Shown: positions 9,781 through 18,529, numbered from the stretch's first letter. The stretch: 64,000 nt of DNA from Thalassotalea fonticola (GCF_032911225.1 NZ_CP136600.1:4588001-4652000); one strand, 5' to 3'. The notes: a model not told the origin generated them from the letters alone. A program made the numbers and translations.

Positions 9781-9810
9781 TTAATTGCGGATAGCTTTCG
9801 CAATTAAAAT
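9781..9810 (+). terminator. Intrinsic terminator after glyA
   Basis: Nine-bp perfect stem TTAATTGCG / CGCAATTAA with a 9-nt loop, flanked by T and A tracts on its two sides. It begins 17 bp past the glyA stop. Confidence 0.6.
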
Positions 9811-9898
9811 TTAATTAGATTAAAATGGTCGCACTTTGCGGCCATTTCTGTTTTTATGCTCATTGTAAAGGCCACAAATAATAACTGTTAGGAATTTT

Positions 9899-10354
9899 AT
9901 GTACTGTCCATTTTGCGCTGCAACTGATACTAAAGTAATTGATTCAAGACTCGTTTCTGACGGTCACCAAGTTAGACGTCGTCGTGAATGTTTAGATTGT
10001 AAAGAGCGTTACACTACCTTTGAGTCTGCAGAGCTTGTGATGCCTAGGATCATAAAACGCGATGGTTCAAGAGAGCCATTTAATGAAGATAAATTGCGTA
10101 ATGGTTTACTACGAGCTTTAGAAAAGCGCCCGGTAAGCACCGAAAGTACAGAGCTTGCTATTAATAAGCTGAAATCACAACTTAGGGCCACTGGTGAGCG
10201 AGAAATTTCTAGTGAAATGCTCGGCAACCTTATTATGGATGTGCTCAAGGCTCTTGATAAAGTCGCCTATGTACGCTTTGCATCAGTGTATCGTTCGTTT
10301 GAAGATATCCGCGAATTTGGCGAAGAAATTGCCCGTTTAGGCGATCAGGATTAA
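9899..10354 (+). CDS. nrdR: Transcriptional repressor NrdR
   Basis: 151 residues. Residues 1-40 form a zinc ribbon (CPFC at 3-6 and CLDC further on, with the RRRREC motif), and about 49-139 an ATP-cone domain ('[26 protein letters not shown]'). NrdR represses ribonucleotide reductase operons in response to (d)ATP; no nrd gene is in this window, so it acts in trans. It lies 6 bp upstream of ribD, the conserved arrangement, and is almost certainly cotranscribed with the riboflavin genes. GTTAGGA provides the SD. Confidence 0.97.
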   Translation: MYCPFCAATDTKVIDSRLVSDGHQVRRRRECLDCKERYTTFESAELVMPRIIKRDGSREPFNEDKLRNGLLRALEKRPVSTESTELAINKLKSQLRATGEREISSEMLGNLIMDVLKALDKVAYVRFASVYRSFEDIREFGEEIARLGDQD

Positions 10355-10360
10355 CATTAG

Positions 10361-11500
10361 ATGCAAACATCTTTACAACAATTACATGAACATTATATGC
10401 AACGAGCTATTGCTCTGGCTAAAAAAGGTGAGTATACAACATCACCTAATCCTGCCGTTGGTTGTGTTTTAGTTAAAAATGGTGAAATTGTTGGGGAAGG
10501 TTGGCACCAGAAAGCTGGTGAAGGCCATGCTGAAGTTAATGCCTTAAAGCAAGCAGGCGAGAAAGCAAAAGATGCAATTGCTTATGTTACATTAGAGCCA
10601 TGCAGCCATTTTGGTCGAACCCCGCCATGTGCGCAAGGGTTAATTACTGCTGGTGTTAAACATGTTGTGATTGGTATGCAAGATCCTAATCCTTTAGTAT
10701 CGGGGCGCGGCATTGCAATGTTAGAGGAAGCTGGCATAACAACTGAAGTTGCAGTACTTGAACCAGCGGCAAAAAATTTAAACCCTGGCTTTATTAAGTT
10801 AATGAGTACAGGAAGGCCATTTGTACGTTGTAAGATGGCCGCTAGCCTAGATGGTAAAACTGCTATGGCTAATGGTGAAAGTAAGTGGATCACCGGCACT
10901 GATGCTCGTCAAGATGTACAGCGCTATCGCGCGAAAAGCTGTGCAATTATAAGCGGCGCAGACACAGTAATGATTGATGATGCCAAGTTAAATGTGCGGC
11001 ATAGCGAATTAGGGTTTGTTGCAAATGACTTGAAACAAGATCAAATCAGGCAACCGGTTCGGGTTATAATTGATAGTCAAAATCGCTTAGCGCCTACTTT
11101 GGCATTGTTCAATCAGCACTCTCCTATAATTTTAGTACGCACAAAGCTTGAAAATGAACAACAATGGCCACATTTCGTAAAACAGATACAAGTTAATGCT
11201 ATTACGATAGCAGATAACTCAAGTAAAGCTGATTTAAACGACTTGATAAATAAACTTGCAGAGCTTGGCTTAAATACCTTGTGGGTTGAGAGTGGCGCTC
11301 GTTTAGCCGGGGCATTTTTAGCACAGGGGTTAGTCGATGAATTGGTGTTATATCAAGCACCAAAGTTGATGGGTGAAAACACTCGTGGTTTGTTTGATAT
11401 TGAGGGATTAGCCCATTTACAAGATGCGATATCATTAGACATTAATGATATACGAATGATAGGCGCTGATATCAAAATTACTGCGACTGTTAATAAATAA
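10361..11500 (+). CDS. ribD: Bifunctional riboflavin deaminase/reductase RibD
   Basis: 379 residues. The N-terminal deaminase domain shows the zinc site HAE (His56, Glu58) and PCSHFGRTPPC (Cys81, Cys90). The C-terminal reductase domain begins about residue 150 ('RCKMAASLDGKTAMANGESKWITG'). It catalyses deamination and then NADPH-dependent reduction of the pyrimidine intermediate after GTP cyclohydrolase II. It starts 6 bp after nrdR. The second Met at codon 13 is a less likely alternative start that would remove nine or so residues preceding the conserved region. Confidence 0.97.
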   Translation: MQTSLQQLHEHYMQRAIALAKKGEYTTSPNPAVGCVLVKNGEIVGEGWHQKAGEGHAEVNALKQAGEKAKDAIAYVTLEPCSHFGRTPPCAQGLITAGVKHVVIGMQDPNPLVSGRGIAMLEEAGITTEVAVLEPAAKNLNPGFIKLMSTGRPFVRCKMAASLDGKTAMANGESKWITGTDARQDVQRYRAKSCAIISGADTVMIDDAKLNVRHSELGFVANDLKQDQIRQPVRVIIDSQNRLAPTLALFNQHSPIILVRTKLENEQQWPHFVKQIQVNAITIADNSSKADLNDLINKLAELGLNTLWVESGARLAGAFLAQGLVDELVLYQAPKLMGENTRGLFDIEGLAHLQDAISLDINDIRMIGADIKITATVNK

Positions 11501-11569
11501 ACAAATTTAAAATATTAAGCAGTAATGCTTATTGAACTTGGTATTAATTTCATTGAAGGCAAAAAATTA

Positions 11570-12238
11570 ATGTTTACCGGAATTGTAGAAGCTATTGGTC
11601 AAGTAAAAGCAATTAACTTAAATGCTTCGGGTGCGCGAGTGGTAATCGCCAGCGGTAACTTGGATTTAAGTGACGTAAAGCTTGGTGACTCCATTGCCAC
11701 TAATGGCATCTGTTTAACCGTAGTCGATTTTGATGGCGCAAGTTACAGCGCAGATGTATCAACAGAAACATTGACTCGTACCGGCTTTGCCAATTATGGT
11801 ACTGGCACCAAAGTAAACCTTGAAAAAGCCATGTTACCAACCACGCGTTTTGGTGGCCATATGGTAAGTGGTCATGTTGATGGTATTGGTAAAATACTGT
11901 CAATAAAGCATGTAGGTAATTCTATCGAATACTGGATTGAATTAGCCGATTCATTAAAACAGTATGTGGCAGAAAAAGGCTCTATTACTGTTGATGGTAT
12001 AAGCTTAACGGTGAATTCAATCGACAATAATCGTTTTCGATTAACGATAGTGCCACATACCACAGAACAAACTATTATTAGTACATATCAAGTAGGGCAA
12101 GTGGTTAATCTCGAAGTAGATTTAATTGCCCGTTATATTGAACGGTTATTATTTTGCCAAGAGCAAGAAAATACAGCACAAACTAGCACTGGCATAAGCA
12201 AAGAACTGCTATTGCGTAGCGGTTTTATAAAAGGTTAA
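11570..12238 (+). CDS. ribE: Riboflavin synthase alpha chain
   Basis: 222 residues from the ATG at 11570, chosen because MFTGIVEAIGQV is the family's invariant N-terminus and GAAGG lies 9 nt upstream; an in-frame ATG at 11525 would add 15 unsupported residues. It has two lumazine-binding repeats (about 1-97 and 98-200) with the paired motifs 'FGGHMVSGHVDG' and 'ISLTVNSI'. It dismutates two 6,7-dimethyl-8-ribityllumazines to riboflavin. The next gene starts 6 bp on. The lumazine synthase gene (ribH) needed for its substrate is not in this window. Confidence 0.96.
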   Translation: MFTGIVEAIGQVKAINLNASGARVVIASGNLDLSDVKLGDSIATNGICLTVVDFDGASYSADVSTETLTRTGFANYGTGTKVNLEKAMLPTTRFGGHMVSGHVDGIGKILSIKHVGNSIEYWIELADSLKQYVAEKGSITVDGISLTVNSIDNNRFRLTIVPHTTEQTIISTYQVGQVVNLEVDLIARYIERLLFCQEQENTAQTSTGISKELLLRSGFIKG

Positions 12239-12244
12239 TAAATA

Positions 12245-13354
12245 ATGAAATTAAATACACCACAAGAAATTATCAACGATATCGCGCTTGGTAAAATGGT
12301 TATCTTGATGGATGATGAAGATCGTGAAAATGAAGGCGATTTTATCATGGCTGCTGAAAAAGTTACCCCTGATGCAATTAACTTTATGGCAACTCATGGC
12401 CGTGGCTTAATTTGTATGCCTATGTCACGTGAAAAATGTGAAACGTTAAAACTGCCATTAATGGTTGATAAAAACGACGCACAATTTACTACCAACTTTA
12501 CTGTGTCTATTGAAGCTGCTCGTGGTGTTACTACTGGTATTTCAGCTGCAGATCGTGCAACGACCGTATTAGCGGCATGCGATAAAGATGCTGATCACCG
12601 CTCAATTGTACAACCAGGGCATATTTTTCCTCTGATAGCTAAAGATGGTGGTGTACTTAATCGTGCTGGTCATACTGAAGCCGGTGTTGATTTAGCTCGC
12701 ATGGCTGGTTGTGAACCAGCAGCAGTTATCGTTGAAATTTTAAATGAAGATGGCACCATGGCACGCCGTCCCGATTTAGAGTTAATTGCAGAAAAACACG
12801 ATGTTAAAATGGGTACAATTGCCGATTTAATCGAATATCGCAATACCACTGAAACAACGATCACTCGTGTAAGTGAGTGTATACTACCCACTCAGTTTGG
12901 TGATTTTGATCTAGTTTCATTTACCGATACCATCGATGGCCAAACTCATTTTGCTCTTACCAAAGGTGAGATCAAAGCCGATGAGCCTACTTTGGTTCGT
13001 GTACATTTAGAAAATACCTTCCGTGACTTGTTATTTTCTACAAGAGACAGCAAAAATAACTGGCCAATTGGCAATGCTTTAGAAAAAATTGGTAAAGAAG
13101 GCGGAGTGTTAGTGCTTCTTGGCAAGCATGAGTCGCCACAGCAACTTATTCAACAAGTTGAAAAATATGCTAAGCAAGACCAAGGCATTGATGTAGCTGA
13201 AGTTACTAAGCATGTAGGCTCTCGCAACGTTGGTGTTGGCTCGCAAATATTAGCTAATTTAGGCGTACACAAAATGCGTTTATTGAGTTCACAAACTAAA
13301 TATCATTCATTATCTGGATTTGGTTTAGAGATAGTTGAGTACATCTCTGAGTAG
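12245..13354 (+). CDS. ribBX: RibBX: DHBP synthase fused to degenerate GTP cyclohydrolase II-like domain
   Basis: 369 residues. Residues about 1-200 are a complete 3,4-dihydroxy-2-butanone-4-phosphate synthase ([11 protein letters not shown], '[12 protein letters not shown]', '[14 protein letters not shown]'). Residues about 205-369 align with GTP cyclohydrolase II, but where that enzyme has its three zinc cysteines (C-x10-C-x-C after 'VRVHSE') this protein reads '[20 protein letters not shown]' with no cysteine. The late '[18 protein letters not shown]' part survives. This fits the RibBX variant known in Proteobacteria, whose C-terminal half lacks cyclohydrolase activity. A stand-alone ribA is then required elsewhere. 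Last gene of nrdR-ribD-ribE-ribBX; ribH-nusB, the usual continuation, are missing. Confidence 0.93.
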   Translation: MKLNTPQEIINDIALGKMVILMDDEDRENEGDFIMAAEKVTPDAINFMATHGRGLICMPMSREKCETLKLPLMVDKNDAQFTTNFTVSIEAARGVTTGISAADRATTVLAACDKDADHRSIVQPGHIFPLIAKDGGVLNRAGHTEAGVDLARMAGCEPAAVIVEILNEDGTMARRPDLELIAEKHDVKMGTIADLIEYRNTTETTITRVSECILPTQFGDFDLVSFTDTIDGQTHFALTKGEIKADEPTLVRVHLENTFRDLLFSTRDSKNNWPIGNALEKIGKEGGVLVLLGKHESPQQLIQQVEKYAKQDQGIDVAEVTKHVGSRNVGVGSQILANLGVHKMRLLSSQTKYHSLSGFGLEIVEYISE

Positions 13355-13360
13355 GTTTGA

Positions 13361-13381
13361 GAGACGAGAAACGAAGAGCAA
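13361..13381. repeat. 21-bp dispersed repeat, copy 1
   Basis: The reverse complement of this stretch matches 46948-46968 at 20 of 21 positions (core gagaaacgaagagcaa). It begins 7 bp after the ribBX stop; the second copy lies in the 3' gap between the RND pump and pheA. Confidence 0.65.
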
Positions 13382-13394
13382 TAAGAACTCCCTT

Positions 13395-13413
13395 TCCTGA
13401 ACTCGTTTCAGGA
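13395..13413. repeat. TCCTGAA/TTCAGGA hairpin repeat, inverted copy
   Basis: Seven-bp stem, 5-nt loop. Its reverse complement reads agatcctgaaacgagttcag, identical to the hairpin core of the repeat at 6556-6575. Only the hairpin is shared; the long flanks of repeat copies A and B are absent here. Confidence 0.7.
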
Positions 13414-13423
13414 TCTACTATTT

Positions 13424-13462
13424 AAAAAGCCAGAATATGGGATAACCAATTCTGGTTTTTTA
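13424..13462 (+). terminator. Intrinsic terminator of the nrdR-rib operon
   Basis: Stem CCAGAAT (13430-13436) with ATTCTGG (13449-13455), A-rich on the left and a T-run of six on the right. Terminates the riboflavin operon and could work on the opposing DUF808 transcript as well. Confidence 0.75.
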
Positions 13463-13463
13463 C

Positions 13464-13499
13464 TTCATGGATGAAGGAATGCAAATCGCCATGGATGGC
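13464..13499. repeat. Double-dyad repeat TTCATGGATGAA-N12-GCCATGGATGGC
   Basis: First of three copies of an element built of two short imperfect palindromes at fixed spacing. Like the copies at 59976-60012 and 62823-62859 it starts within 10 bp of the T-tract of an intrinsic terminator. Confidence 0.75.
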
Positions 13500-13515
13500 A
13501 ATAGATTTGTAACTT

Positions 13516-14451
13516 TTATGATTTCAACTTTTGATATGCACTATAAATAACGTTAAATATCATTAGCGAAACAGCTCCGGCAACGATGCCAACAACACCA
13601 TTAAACACAGGTCCAGTAAACCAGACTAATACCTCTGAAGTGAAACTATGCTCAATACTCTCTAATGCATGATGCAGGTAGGGTAAACCATGAACAATAA
13701 TTCCGCCACCAACTAAAAACATTGCTGCAGTACCTACAATAGCTAAAGTTTTCATTAGTTTTGGCGCAAAACTTAATAGGCACTTACCAATAAACTGTTT
13801 AACCTTACTCCACATATTTTCAACCGGTTGTGTGAGCAAATGCAGGCCTAAATCATCAAGCTTTACAATACCTGCAACCAGACCATAAACGCCGATTGTC
13901 ATAATTAAAGCAATTATTGTAACAACACTGGTTTGCTCTAATATACTTTTGTTTTGAACTGTCCCAAGGGCAATAACTATTATTTCTGCTGATAAAATAA
14001 AGTCGGTTTTAATCGCGCCCTTAATTTTCTCTTTTTCAAATTCTAACATGTTAACTTCAGGATCTGATAAAGCTTGTAAATCACGCTGATGCTCTACTTC
14101 CTTATCATCTTTACTGGTGAATAAAGAGTGAGCAATCTTTTCAACACCCTCAAAACAAAGGTATAAACCCCCAATCATCAACAGGGGCGTAATTAACCAA
14201 GGTATGAATGCGCTGATCAGCAGTGCGGAAGGGACTAAGATTAATTTATTTATAAAGGAGCCTTTCGCCACGGCCCACACTACTGGAAGTTCACGATCAG
14301 CTTTTACACCTTGAACTTGTTGCGCGTTTAAAGCTAAATCATCACCTAGCACCCCCGCAGTTTTTTTAGCCGCTACTTTTGTCATTAAGGCAACGTCATC
14401 AAGTGCAACGGCTATTTTATCTATTAATGTGAGTAAGCTTGTACCTGCCAT
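13516..14451 (-). CDS. DUF808 (YedI-like) inner-membrane protein
   Basis: 311 residues. Cytoplasmic N-terminus with the family pattern 'LLTLIDKIAVALDDVALMTKVAAKKTAGVLGDDLALNAQQV', then several membrane segments (about 85-115, 155-190, 225-255, 275-305) including 'GLYLCFEGVEKI'. The family is widespread in bacteria without an assigned function. Monocistronic and convergent with ribBX; the rib operon terminator separates them. Confidence 0.85.
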   Translation of the reverse strand: MAGTSLLTLIDKIAVALDDVALMTKVAAKKTAGVLGDDLALNAQQVQGVKADRELPVVWAVAKGSFINKLILVPSALLISAFIPWLITPLLMIGGLYLCFEGVEKIAHSLFTSKDDKEVEHQRDLQALSDPEVNMLEFEKEKIKGAIKTDFILSAEIIVIALGTVQNKSILEQTSVVTIIALIMTIGVYGLVAGIVKLDDLGLHLLTQPVENMWSKVKQFIGKCLLSFAPKLMKTLAIVGTAAMFLVGGGIIVHGLPYLHHALESIEHSFTSEVLVWFTGPVFNGVVGIVAGAVSLMIFNVIYSAYQKLKS

Positions 14452-14535
14452 AGCGTTTCCATTTTATTCTTTTTGTAAATTCCTGAGGTTAAATTACTGT
14501 GTTAATACTGAAGTGAATATAGCCCATTTATGGAC

Positions 14536-14564
14536 AAAAAAAAGCACATAACATTGTTATGTGC
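14536..14564 (-). terminator. Leftward intrinsic terminator in a divergent intergenic region
   Basis: Perfect 9-bp stem GCACATAAC/GTTATGTGC (14544-14564) followed, on the minus strand, by eight T residues. It sits about 85 bp upstream of the leftward DUF808 gene, while the next gene to the right runs rightward, so it has no obvious coding transcript to terminate. A leader attenuator of DUF808 or the 3' end of a small RNA are the candidate explanations; a TTGACA lies at about 14665-14670 on the minus strand. Confidence 0.6.
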
Positions 14565-14702
14565 ATAAAATAAAACTAAGGAGAAATAAAACTACACAAT
14601 GTATGAGCGTTTAATAATAAAAAAGTTCAGAAAAATCTAAAAAAAATTAAAAAACTTTTTAATTTCTGTCAAACTAGAGAAAACAGCATCTTCTGAGTCG
14701 TT

Positions 14703-15338
14703 ATGAATAAAAATACTACGCTGACAATAATTAAACCGTTAATACTTATGTTCACTATGTTGCAACTTAGTGGTTGTACAACACCTCCTCCTGAAAATCC
14801 TGAGAATATTTGTGAAATTTTTCGTGAGCACCATAGTTGGTATGAAGGTGCGAAAGACATGAATGATCGCTGGGGAGTTCCTATCCATGTGCCTATGAGT
14901 ATGATGTATCAAGAAAGCTCCTTTAGAGCTGATGCGCTACCACCCAGAGATTATCTGTTTGGATTTATTCCTTGGGGACGAGTAAGTAGTGCATATGGCT
15001 TCTCACAAGCGAAAACACTTACCTGGGACGATTACATACGTGAATCTGATAATAGTGGTGCCGATCGTGATGATTTCGACGATGCGATAGACTTTATGGG
15101 CTGGTTTATTTCGAAAACTCAAAAAATAAATGGCGTTTCAAAATGGGATACTTACAGCCAATATTTAAACTATCACGAAGGTTGGGGCGGCTTTAAACGA
15201 AAAACCTATAACCAAAAAGCCTGGTTAGTGAAAGTGGCTCGTAAGGTAGACTCAAGAGCAAAAACTTATGGTGGTCAGTTAAAGAGTTGTCAAGATGAGC
15301 TCGACAGCAGCTGGTTATGGCGCTTAATGTTTTATTAA
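14703..15338 (+). CDS. Lytic-transglycosylase-like (SLT domain) lipoprotein
   Basis: 211 residues. Lipobox LSGC (lipidated Cys25) after a short hydrophobic signal. The soluble part has the lysozyme-fold signature MYQESSF with catalytic Glu71, the 'SSAYGFSQAKTLTWDDY' segment (96-111) that replaces the usual AxGLMQ motif, and 'YLNYHEGWGGF' (153-164), equivalent to the 'AYNAGxG' region. It should cleave peptidoglycan glycan strands from the periplasmic side of a membrane. The gene is flanked by about 190 bp on the 3' side and appears monocistronic. Confidence 0.8.
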   Translation: MNKNTTLTIIKPLILMFTMLQLSGCTTPPPENPENICEIFREHHSWYEGAKDMNDRWGVPIHVPMSMMYQESSFRADALPPRDYLFGFIPWGRVSSAYGFSQAKTLTWDDYIRESDNSGADRDDFDDAIDFMGWFISKTQKINGVSKWDTYSQYLNYHEGWGGFKRKTYNQKAWLVKVARKVDSRAKTYGGQLKSCQDELDSSWLWRLMFY

Positions 15339-15530
15339 CTAGCAAAGTAAACAGTTTAAACTTACCCAAAAATTATCAATGATACTTAATTTATTTCTGT
15401 ACTAAGTTTTATAGAAAAACTCGAATAAATTAAGTATTTAACAATATATTAATAAATCACTGGTTTTATTTTTTGTAGCTATTTATAGTATAAATGTCCT
15501 ATAAAAAGAATAAAAACAAGGAAGTAATCA

Positions 15531-16100
15531 GTGACGCAATTTAAACTTCTATTACTGGCATGTCTTGCTATTATTTTGACTGCCTGTGCCACCAAAGTCA
15601 GTAGCATAAAAAAAGAACAATCGGTAACCCTTAATCAGCAGAAGAAAGAAGGCTTTTTTCTGCTGGCCGTTGATACTAACCGTCAGCTTCAGGAAATTGT
15701 TATTAGCGGCCCCAAAAGCATTGCGCTGGGCAAAGAAGATCTGAAGAAAGGCAACAACTATATCCTCCTTAACTTACCCGAAGGTGAGTACACTTTAAGC
15801 AAAATTAAGTTTAATAAATACGCCAGACTTAAAAGCTTCGACGATGAATTGTGGAGTTTTCGTGTAGAAAAAAACGCGGTCAGTTATGTTGGTCACTTAA
15901 GTATGAAAGTGTATACCTACTGGTGGTATACATCGTACTCGCAACTGGAACTCCTGAATAACTCTTCAATCGCGCTAGAGTATATGGAAAATAACTTTCC
16001 TACCATTTTAGCTGGTAAAAAAATGCAATACGCCGGGCCCGGAAAAGATAATTTTTTTAATGTTGTTCGCCCGCAGTACAACACAACGACGGGAGAATAA
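15531..16100 (+). CDS. Lipoprotein of unknown function, cotranscribed with an S9 peptidase
   Basis: 189 residues from a GTG start preceded by AAGGAAG (6 nt spacing). Signal peptide with lipobox LTAC (Cys19). The mature domain has a 'FFLLAVDTNRQLQEIVISGP' strand and 'LNLPEGEYTLSKIKF', the look of a small beta-sandwich of the kind found in DUF2846-like lipoproteins; I cannot assign a function. Its stop is 2 bp before the peptidase ATG, so the two are translationally coupled and probably work together in the envelope. Confidence 0.75.
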   Translation: MTQFKLLLLACLAIILTACATKVSSIKKEQSVTLNQQKKEGFFLLAVDTNRQLQEIVISGPKSIALGKEDLKKGNNYILLNLPEGEYTLSKIKFNKYARLKSFDDELWSFRVEKNAVSYVGHLSMKVYTYWWYTSYSQLELLNNSSIALEYMENNFPTILAGKKMQYAGPGKDNFFNVVRPQYNTTTGE

Positions 16101-16102
16101 CG

Positions 16103-18199
16103 ATGAAACAAATAATTCTCATATTAATTAGTATATTGGTTATTAATGGAGCTTCGGCTCAAAAGCTTATCCCGGTAGAAGATATCTTTAGAAATCAAGC
16201 CGTCAACGACATGAAGCTTAGCCCAAACGGTCGTTATATCTTCTCTCATGAATACGTAAGTCAACGCAATATTTATATTCTCGCCATTATCGATCCTATC
16301 GCTGAAAAGAAGTATCCCATTTTCAGAATTGATAATGTCAGGCACTCTAGAGTAAAAAAATTTTCCTGGGTAGATAACGACACGCTCTTTATAGAGATAG
16401 GCAAACGAAAAGGTTTTATTGAACTGGATTTTAACGGTGAAAACCCCATTGGTAATTTCGAGCTTATTACCGCAAAAGGTTATGTGATTGCAACTTTGCC
16501 AGAGCAAGAAGATACAGTGGTTTTTGTACACGATGAAGGGCGCCGAAAACCTAAGCACTACGTATATAAAATTAATAAACAGCAACTTGCTGATCGTGAT
16601 TTTGATAATGCTAAACTTATTGATGACGATCGTAGTGATGCACTTTTCTTTCACTATGATCACCACAACAATGCATTAATGGCTGCAACAGGTGACACAG
16701 ATGAATTGCAATTCTGGTATAAAGAACTCAATAAAAAGTGGCACAAGTACTGGGAAACTGATTTAAAAATCGAATTCACGCCGGTGGGTTTTATGAATGA
16801 TGATACCCTCGCAGTATTATCAAACAAGGATTTGGGCACAGTTTCACTCGTAGCTTTTGATATAAAAAGCCAACAATTAGGTGATGTTATTTATAAACAC
16901 CCAATGTATGATTTGGTCGATGTGGAGCTTAATCCAAAAGGCCAAGGTGTTCATTCCGTTAGTTATTTGGAACATGGCATGCAAGTAACCAAATATTTTT
17001 CGGCCAAAAATGCGCGCTTTAAGAAAAAATTAAACAAGTCTTTTGCCAACCAACAAAGTTCGGTTTTAGATTCTAGCTTAGATAAAAACTTCCATATTAT
17101 AGGTACATATTCTGCAACCAACGCTGGCTTTTTCTACTATCTTGATCAACAAAAAGAGCTCGCGATAGAGATAGGTCCACAATTTCCAAGCTTAAGTGAA
17201 TATACACTTAGCGAAACCAAAACCTTTGACATAGAAGTTGAACCTGGCGTTACAGTAGAGGCTATACTGACAACCCCTTCAGACTATAACAATAATACTT
17301 TATTGGTATACCCGCATGGCGGCCCTGTTGGTATTCGAGATGATGCTGGTTTTAATCGTGACACTCAGTATTTGGCAAATCGAGGATACAGCATTTTACA
17401 AGTCAATTTTCGCGGTTCCGCTGGTTTTGGCACACAATTTAAAGATGCTGGTAGAGGCCAATTTGGCCAGTTAATTGAGCACGATATTACAGCCGCAGTT
17501 AATCATGTCAGAAAAAACTACCAATATGATCATATGTGTTCAATTGGAGCCAGTTACGGCGGCTATTCCGCTGTAATGCTAGCGATTAAACATCCAGAGC
17601 AATATGAATGTGTCGTTTCTATGTATGGTATTTATGATTTATTGCACCTGTTTAATGCTTCAAACTACAAAACCCAAGATGAATTTCGTGAAAAAGTCAG
17701 TGCAGTTGTCGGTGAGTTTAACGATAACCTGATAGAGGTATCGCCTTTTTACTTTGCCGAAAAAATTAAGTCTCCTATTTTGCTAATTGCTGGTAAAAAA
17801 GACAAAATTGCCGATTTTGAGCAAGCTAACCGAATGAAATACAGACTTCAGCAATTAGATAAAGATATAGAAACAGTTTTTTACAACAAAGTAGGGCACG
17901 GCCACTATAGCTGGTATGGTGATCGCCACCAGTTTGCTTATATTGATGACTTTATCCGCCGTAAGCTTAATTTGGACGCTCCGCAAGGCAGTAACGACAC
18001 TATAATTAATAGTCAAGAACGCAGTCGTTTAATGGAGGGCTACAACCTAGATAAAGACAGTAATCCTTATCGTAAAATGATCGAACAGCAAGAGAGTGAT
18101 ATAGATGCGCAAATACGTGCATTAGAAGAGCAAGAGCGACTCGAAGAAGAACTGGAAAAGCAAGCACATAAAGAAATTGAAGAGACGTTAAATCGATGA
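16103..18199 (+). CDS. Exported prolyl-oligopeptidase-family (S9) peptidase
   Basis: 698 residues. Signal peptide (MKQIILILISILVINGASA), a seven-bladed-propeller-like N-terminal region (about 20-370), then an alpha/beta-hydrolase domain. Catalytic triad by motif: Ser484 in GASYGGYS, Asp567 in 'GKKDKIADF', His599 in 'VGHGHYSWYG'. The 'PHGGPVGIRDD' and 'VNFRGSAGFG' segments are typical of the dipeptidyl/acylaminoacyl peptidase subfamily. The C-terminus (about 640-698) is a charged, Glu-rich helical tail not usual for the family. Likely a periplasmic peptidase trimming peptides. Forms a two-gene operon with the preceding lipoprotein. Confidence 0.88.
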   Translation: MKQIILILISILVINGASAQKLIPVEDIFRNQAVNDMKLSPNGRYIFSHEYVSQRNIYILAIIDPIAEKKYPIFRIDNVRHSRVKKFSWVDNDTLFIEIGKRKGFIELDFNGENPIGNFELITAKGYVIATLPEQEDTVVFVHDEGRRKPKHYVYKINKQQLADRDFDNAKLIDDDRSDALFFHYDHHNNALMAATGDTDELQFWYKELNKKWHKYWETDLKIEFTPVGFMNDDTLAVLSNKDLGTVSLVAFDIKSQQLGDVIYKHPMYDLVDVELNPKGQGVHSVSYLEHGMQVTKYFSAKNARFKKKLNKSFANQQSSVLDSSLDKNFHIIGTYSATNAGFFYYLDQQKELAIEIGPQFPSLSEYTLSETKTFDIEVEPGVTVEAILTTPSDYNNNTLLVYPHGGPVGIRDDAGFNRDTQYLANRGYSILQVNFRGSAGFGTQFKDAGRGQFGQLIEHDITAAVNHVRKNYQYDHMCSIGASYGGYSAVMLAIKHPEQYECVVSMYGIYDLLHLFNASNYKTQDEFREKVSAVVGEFNDNLIEVSPFYFAEKIKSPILLIAGKKDKIADFEQANRMKYRLQQLDKDIETVFYNKVGHGHYSWYGDRHQFAYIDDFIRRKLNLDAPQGSNDTIINSQERSRLMEGYNLDKDSNPYRKMIEQQESDIDAQIRALEEQERLEEELEKQAHKEIEETLNR

Positions 18200-18254
18200 A
18201 AACAAATATGCCTCCGATGGGCGGAAGTTAATAAAGTTAAATAAAAGGAGTTAA

Positions 18255-18446
18255 ATGAGCAAAGTATTTGATAAGTTAGAGTATATGGATTGTATTGTAT
18301 GTCGCAAAGGCAAAATACCCCTGCATCTAACAGGTAAGGGGCACTTTTCAGATAAGTCTGTATGTAATCTTTGTAATGCAAAGCCTGGAGGGAAGCCAAG
18401 TAATAACACTTCACTTCTGGATGCTCTGTTTAGTTTATTCAAGTAA
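18255..18446 (+). CDS. Small zinc-ribbon protein
   Basis: 63 residues with two CxxC knuckles (Cys13/Cys16 and Cys37/Cys40) 20 residues apart, the pattern of a single zinc ribbon. AAGGAG lies 6 nt before the ATG, which together with the metal site argues that the ORF is real and that the two overlapping reverse-strand frames are not. No signal peptide, so cytoplasmic. It sits 55 bp after the S9 peptidase and may be on its transcript. I do not recognise the family; zinc-ribbon proteins of this size often bind nucleic acids or partner proteins. Confidence 0.65.
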   Translation: MSKVFDKLEYMDCIVCRKGKIPLHLTGKGHFSDKSVCNLCNAKPGGKPSNNTSLLDALFSLFK

Positions 18447-18529
18447 CAGATATAACGAGCAACTCAAAAGCTCACGGGCAGGTCACAGCGACTTCCTGCC
18501 GTTTACCACCAATAAATAGAACTTCAATA

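Noticed and set aside
12239..12244. FMN riboswitch before ribBX
   Set aside because: Only 6 bp separate it from ribE; no RFN element is possible there.
18067..18442. Leftward ORFs opposite the small zinc-ribbon gene
   Set aside because: The rightward frame has a strong SD and two CxxC motifs; the leftward ones have neither.
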